From assembly GCF_021168475.1 (NCBI RefSeq), contig NZ_JAJOZT010000005.1, forward strand, positions 1 to 64,000: a stretch of DNA of 64,000 bases, written 5' to 3'. The translations under genes and the position numbers were made by a program. The DNA comes from Pseudoclavibacter sp. 13-3 (GTDB lineage: Bacteria; Actinomycetota; Actinomycetes; Actinomycetales; Microbacteriaceae). Below are positions 61,761 through 64,000 of this stretch, in pieces. Within the stretch, counting starts at the first letter, position 1; every line of letters starts with the position of its first letter. The notes below the pieces were generated by a model. That model searched no databases, was not told the origin of the DNA, and saw only the letters and a list, made by a program, of their open reading frames with translations.

Positions 61761-62264
61761 TCAGACGGCGCCGATCAACGACTCGGCGAAGCCGGAGACC
61801 CGTGCGCGCAGGTCGTCGATGCGCTGCTGACGTGCGGCGAGCACGTCGTAGCCCTTGTAGAACGCCGGCGGATCGTTGCGCACGTTGTGCGAGCACTGAA
61901 AGTCGTCGCAGAGCAGGGTGCCGACGGTGTCGCCGCGACGACCTGCCGCCCCGGCACGCTTCGCGCTCCAGAGCATGACCGGGTTCGGCAAGCGCACGTC
62001 ACGGCACCAATGACACATGGTCGGCGTGCGCGGGGCCGCCGCTGCGCGGGTCAGCAGCACCCCGACCGGGTCGCCGTCGAGGCGCGGCAGCACGACGTAG
62101 GCACGTCGCGCATACTTCGGGTCGCGCCACCCCAGGTAGTCGAGCTGCTGCCAGTCGTCTTCGGTGAGTGCCGCGAAGTCGTCGCGAAATGTGAGCTCCT
62201 TCATCTCGCGCCGCGAGGCGTTGACGAACGATGAGCGGATGAATGATTCGGTGAGAGACTGCAT
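61761..62264 (-). CDS. FBP-domain (EF-G-binding, treble-clef zinc finger) protein
   Basis: 167 residues from ATG 62264 with AAAGG upstream. The C-terminal zinc finger is clear: TMCHWCRDVRLP and TLLCDDFQCSHNVR (CxxC ... CxxxxC). FBP-type proteins related to FusB bind EF-G and can release it from fusidic-acid-stalled ribosomes. Whether this one confers resistance cannot be told from the sequence. Confidence 0.88.
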   Translation of the reverse strand: MQSLTESFIRSSFVNASRREMKELTFRDDFAALTEDDWQQLDYLGWRDPKYARRAYVVLPRLDGDPVGVLLTRAAAAPRTPTMCHWCRDVRLPNPVMLWSAKRAGAAGRRGDTVGTLLCDDFQCSHNVRNDPPAFYKGYDVLAARQQRIDDLRARVSGFAESLIGAV

Positions 62265-62470
62265 AGGAATGCCTTTCGCGGCCCGGAACGTCGAAGAAGC
62301 GTCGCGTCGCCGCAGAGAGATGGTGAGTATGTGATCGGGTTCGCTCGATCGCCGTGCACGACGGAACGTCGAACACGGCGAGAGCAGCCGCGCTAATCAC
62401 CGTCGGCGAGCGCTTCGCCGACGACCTCCTCGCGTTGGGCATACATCTCTCGGTAGTTCACGCGGAGAGT

Positions 62471-62923
62471 CTACTCAGCCGCACTCGCAGCACGACGCAC
62501 CAGCGCACGCACCTGAGCATCCACCGAATCGTTCCAGGCCGTGACGGCGAACGAGGTCGGCCAGATGACCCCGTCGTCGAGTCGCGCGTCTTCGCTGAAA
62601 CCGAGCGTCGCGTACCGGGTGTCGAACTTCGACGAGGGCTGCAGGAACACGATGACTTTGCCGCCCCTCGCGTATGACGGAAACCCGTACCACGTCTTGG
62701 CCGCAAGATGCGGGGCCTCGTCGGCCACGATCAGGTGCAGACGCTGCGCGATCAGGGCATCGAGGCCGTCGAGCGCGTCGATCGCCGCAAGGCACGCCTC
62801 GTACTCACGGGCCTTCTTCGCGGCGCCTTTGACTCCGCTGACAGAGCGCAGCTCTTCGGCGCGCTGGCGCATCGCCTCGCGCTCGCTCGCGCTGAACCCG
62901 TCGGTGTGATCTTGGTCTGACAT
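62471..62923 (-). CDS. DUF1801 (YdhG-like) protein
   Basis: 150 residues from ATG 62923 with AGAGG upstream. The domain (LHLIVADEAPHLAAKTWYGFPSYARGGKVIVFLQPSSKFDTRYATLGF) matches DUF1801, a family containing the frataxin-like YdhG iron chaperone. Iron binding here is inference. It is divergent from tenA. Confidence 0.88.
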   Translation of the reverse strand: MSDQDHTDGFSASEREAMRQRAEELRSVSGVKGAAKKAREYEACLAAIDALDGLDALIAQRLHLIVADEAPHLAAKTWYGFPSYARGGKVIVFLQPSSKFDTRYATLGFSEDARLDDGVIWPTSFAVTAWNDSVDAQVRALVRRAASAAE

Positions 62924-62996
62924 GTGCGGCCTCTCTGCCGGAAGATGTTCTGCCAGCGTAGTAGAGCCGGCCTGCGCCTGCTGCTACGCTCGGCGG

Positions 62997-63090
62997 TGTC
63001 CACACGGGTGCCCCGGTCACGGGGCTGAGATCAGGCTGCCGACGCCTGCGACCGTCGAACCTGTCCGGGTCATGCCGGCGAAGGAAGAAT
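62997..63090 (+). promoter_or_regulatory. TPP riboswitch (THI element)
   Basis: Conserved THI-box segments in order: ACACGGGTGCCCC, GGGGCTGAGATCAG, GACCGTCGAACCTGTCCGG and GTCATGCCGGCGAAGGAAG. It ends 11 bases before the tenA ATG and its last segment runs into the ribosome-binding site, so TPP probably blocks translation. A -10-like TACGCT is near 62985. Confidence 0.96.
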
Positions 63091-63101
63091 GGGAGTCATT
63101 C

Positions 63102-63809
63102 ATGCACGCAACCACCGCATCCGATCACGACGAGACGTCCGCCGCCCACCCGAGCGCAGCATCCGCCGGCCAGCGCTTCACCGACTCGCTGCGCGACGAC
63201 AACGCGGCGAACTGGCAGGCGGTCGTCGAGCACCGCTTCGTCTCAGAGCTCTTCGACGGTTCGATCGACGACTCGGTGATGTCGGGGTACCTGATTCAGG
63301 ACCACCGCTTTCTCGACGGCTTTCTGGCGTTGATCGGGGCGGCCGTGGCCAGCGCCGACACGTTGGATGCTCGACTGAAGCTCGCCGCGTTCGCCGGCGA
63401 CGTGGCCGGCGACGAGAGCACGTACTTTCTGCGCTGCTTCGCGAAGTTCGGGGTGAGCGAGGCCGACCGCGCGAGGATTCCCGACACGGCGGCCACGGCC
63501 GGGTTCAAGCGGGTCTTTCAGGATGCCGCGGACACCCGGAACTACACCATCATTCTGTCGGTGCTGCTGGTGTCGGAGTGGTCGTACCTGAGCTGGGCCG
63601 TGCGCGCGCCCGAGCAGGCGCCCAAGAGCTTCGTGCACGCAGAGTGGATCACACTGCACGACAACCCGCCGTTCCGGGAGCTGGTCGAGTTTCTGCGCAG
63701 CGAGCTCGACCGCGTCGGGCCGACCCATGCCGCTGAGGCACGGGAGTTCTTCGGCCGCACCGTGCAGCTCGAGCTCGACTTCTTCGACCAGTCGTACGAG
63801 CAGCGGTGA
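63102..63809 (+). CDS. tenA: TenA-family thiamin salvage protein, lacking the catalytic Cys
   Basis: 235 residues from ATG 63102; the GGGAG before it lies just after the TPP aptamer. TenA hydrolyses thiamin degradation products. The fold is recognisable (SGYLIQDHRFLDGFLALIGAAVA; AGDESTYFLRCF; WITLHDNPPFRELVEFLRSELD). At the position of the catalytic Cys (LLPC-W-Y in TenA_C proteins) the sequence is LLVSEWSYLSW, so Ser replaces Cys, as in TenA_E types. It is the only gene controlled by the riboswitch before a terminator. Confidence 0.92.
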   Translation: MHATTASDHDETSAAHPSAASAGQRFTDSLRDDNAANWQAVVEHRFVSELFDGSIDDSVMSGYLIQDHRFLDGFLALIGAAVASADTLDARLKLAAFAGDVAGDESTYFLRCFAKFGVSEADRARIPDTAATAGFKRVFQDAADTRNYTIILSVLLVSEWSYLSWAVRAPEQAPKSFVHAEWITLHDNPPFRELVEFLRSELDRVGPTHAAEAREFFGRTVQLELDFFDQSYEQR

Positions 63810-63886
63810 AGCGCCGTCGGGTGAGGCTCGGACCATGCGACACAGGGACATGAGCGCAAACCGGTCAGCTGCAGGCGCGTGAAATG

Positions 63887-63924
63887 CAGAAGGCCGGAAA
63901 CCCGATTGGGCTTCCGGCCTTCTG
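63887..63924. terminator. Bidirectional terminator between tenA and tRNA-fMet
   Basis: CAGAAGGCCGGAA (63887-63899) pairs with TTCCGGCCTTCTG (63912-63924), a perfect 13-bp stem. It separates tenA (+) and the tRNA (-). Confidence 0.9.
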
Positions 63925-63946
63925 TGCACCGCGTCGGCGCTTCTGT

Positions 63947-64000
63947 TGCGGGGGCTGGATTTGAACCAACGACCTCCGGGTTATGAGCCCGGCGAGCTAC
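63947..64000 (-). tRNA. Initiator tRNA-fMet (anticodon CAT), 5' part outside window
   Basis: Minus strand, 3' portion only. The anticodon arm CCGGG-CTCATAA-CCCGG has the three consecutive G-C pairs diagnostic of initiator tRNA. The T-arm (TTGGTTCAAATCCAG) and acceptor CCCCCGCA follow. CCA is not encoded. The 5' acceptor and D-arm start lie beyond base 64000. Confidence 0.92.

Overview
The window is chromosomal DNA of a high-GC Gram-positive bacterium (Actinomycetota). The evidence is uniformly high GC, many GTG starts, DtxR/IdeR-type iron boxes, MurT/GatD lipid II amidation genes, a prfB without the programmed frameshift, a tmRNA with the tag ANNKRTDFALAA, many probably leaderless genes, and DUF3039, DUF6350 and DUF4342 proteins. 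The gene order (prfB-ftsE-ftsX-smpB-ssrA; DUF6350-purN-purH) suggests Micrococcales, perhaps near Microbacteriaceae. The genus cannot be fixed from the sequence. Almost everything is core genome. The only mobile traces are an IS30-family transposase tail at the left edge and what looks like an IS21-family end between smpB and ssrA.

Layout. 1-450: IS30 remnant and a degenerate C-rich repeat. 0.45-6 kb: an ABC exporter, then one-carbon genes (folD and glyA behind a ZTP riboswitch, with divergent purU). 6-18 kb: small membrane protein, MFS exporter, heterodimeric ABC exporter, purH-purN, DUF6350, PcrA helicase. 17.7-21.6 kb: a TetR-controlled operon of a degenerate ABC-type ATPase, a YhgE/Pip membrane protein and the TetR repressor, with a perfect 14-bp operator upstream. 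21.6-29.4 kb: metal and ion homeostasis (CDF exporter with ArsR repressor, VIT transporter, CopB-type P-ATPase, two FluC subunits, and FTR1-P19 iron uptake). 29.6-33.5 kb: small membrane and envelope proteins, a K+ channel and a fatty acid desaturase.

33.8-38.6 kb: the ribosome-rescue and division cluster prfB-ftsE-ftsX-smpB-ssrA, with an unexplained iron-box region between smpB and ssrA. 38.7-53.1 kb: DUF2252, tRNA-Leu with an unusual repeated leader, YdcF, acyl-CoA ligase, RdgB, PncB, DUF3039, an HtrA protease, a convergent aminotransferase/nitrilase pair, M20 dipeptidase, GluQ, PnuC. 53.3-57.8 kb: DUF485-SSS carboxylate symporter and murT-gatD. 57.9-60.0 kb: FMN-riboswitch operon ribE-ribB-ribH. 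60-64 kb: DUF4342, CPA2-type antiporter, FBP and DUF1801 proteins, TPP-riboswitch tenA, and the 3' part of initiator tRNA-fMet.

The genes are mostly short, tightly packed operons with ATGA, GTGA or TGATG stop-start overlaps. Three metabolite riboswitches (ZTP, FMN, TPP) were read directly from the sequence. The least explained structures are the tRNA-Leu leader hairpins, the orphan iron box with promoter and hairpin between smpB and ssrA, the copper ATPase frame that runs about 255 bp antisense into the VIT gene, and the degenerate ABC-YhgE-TetR operon.
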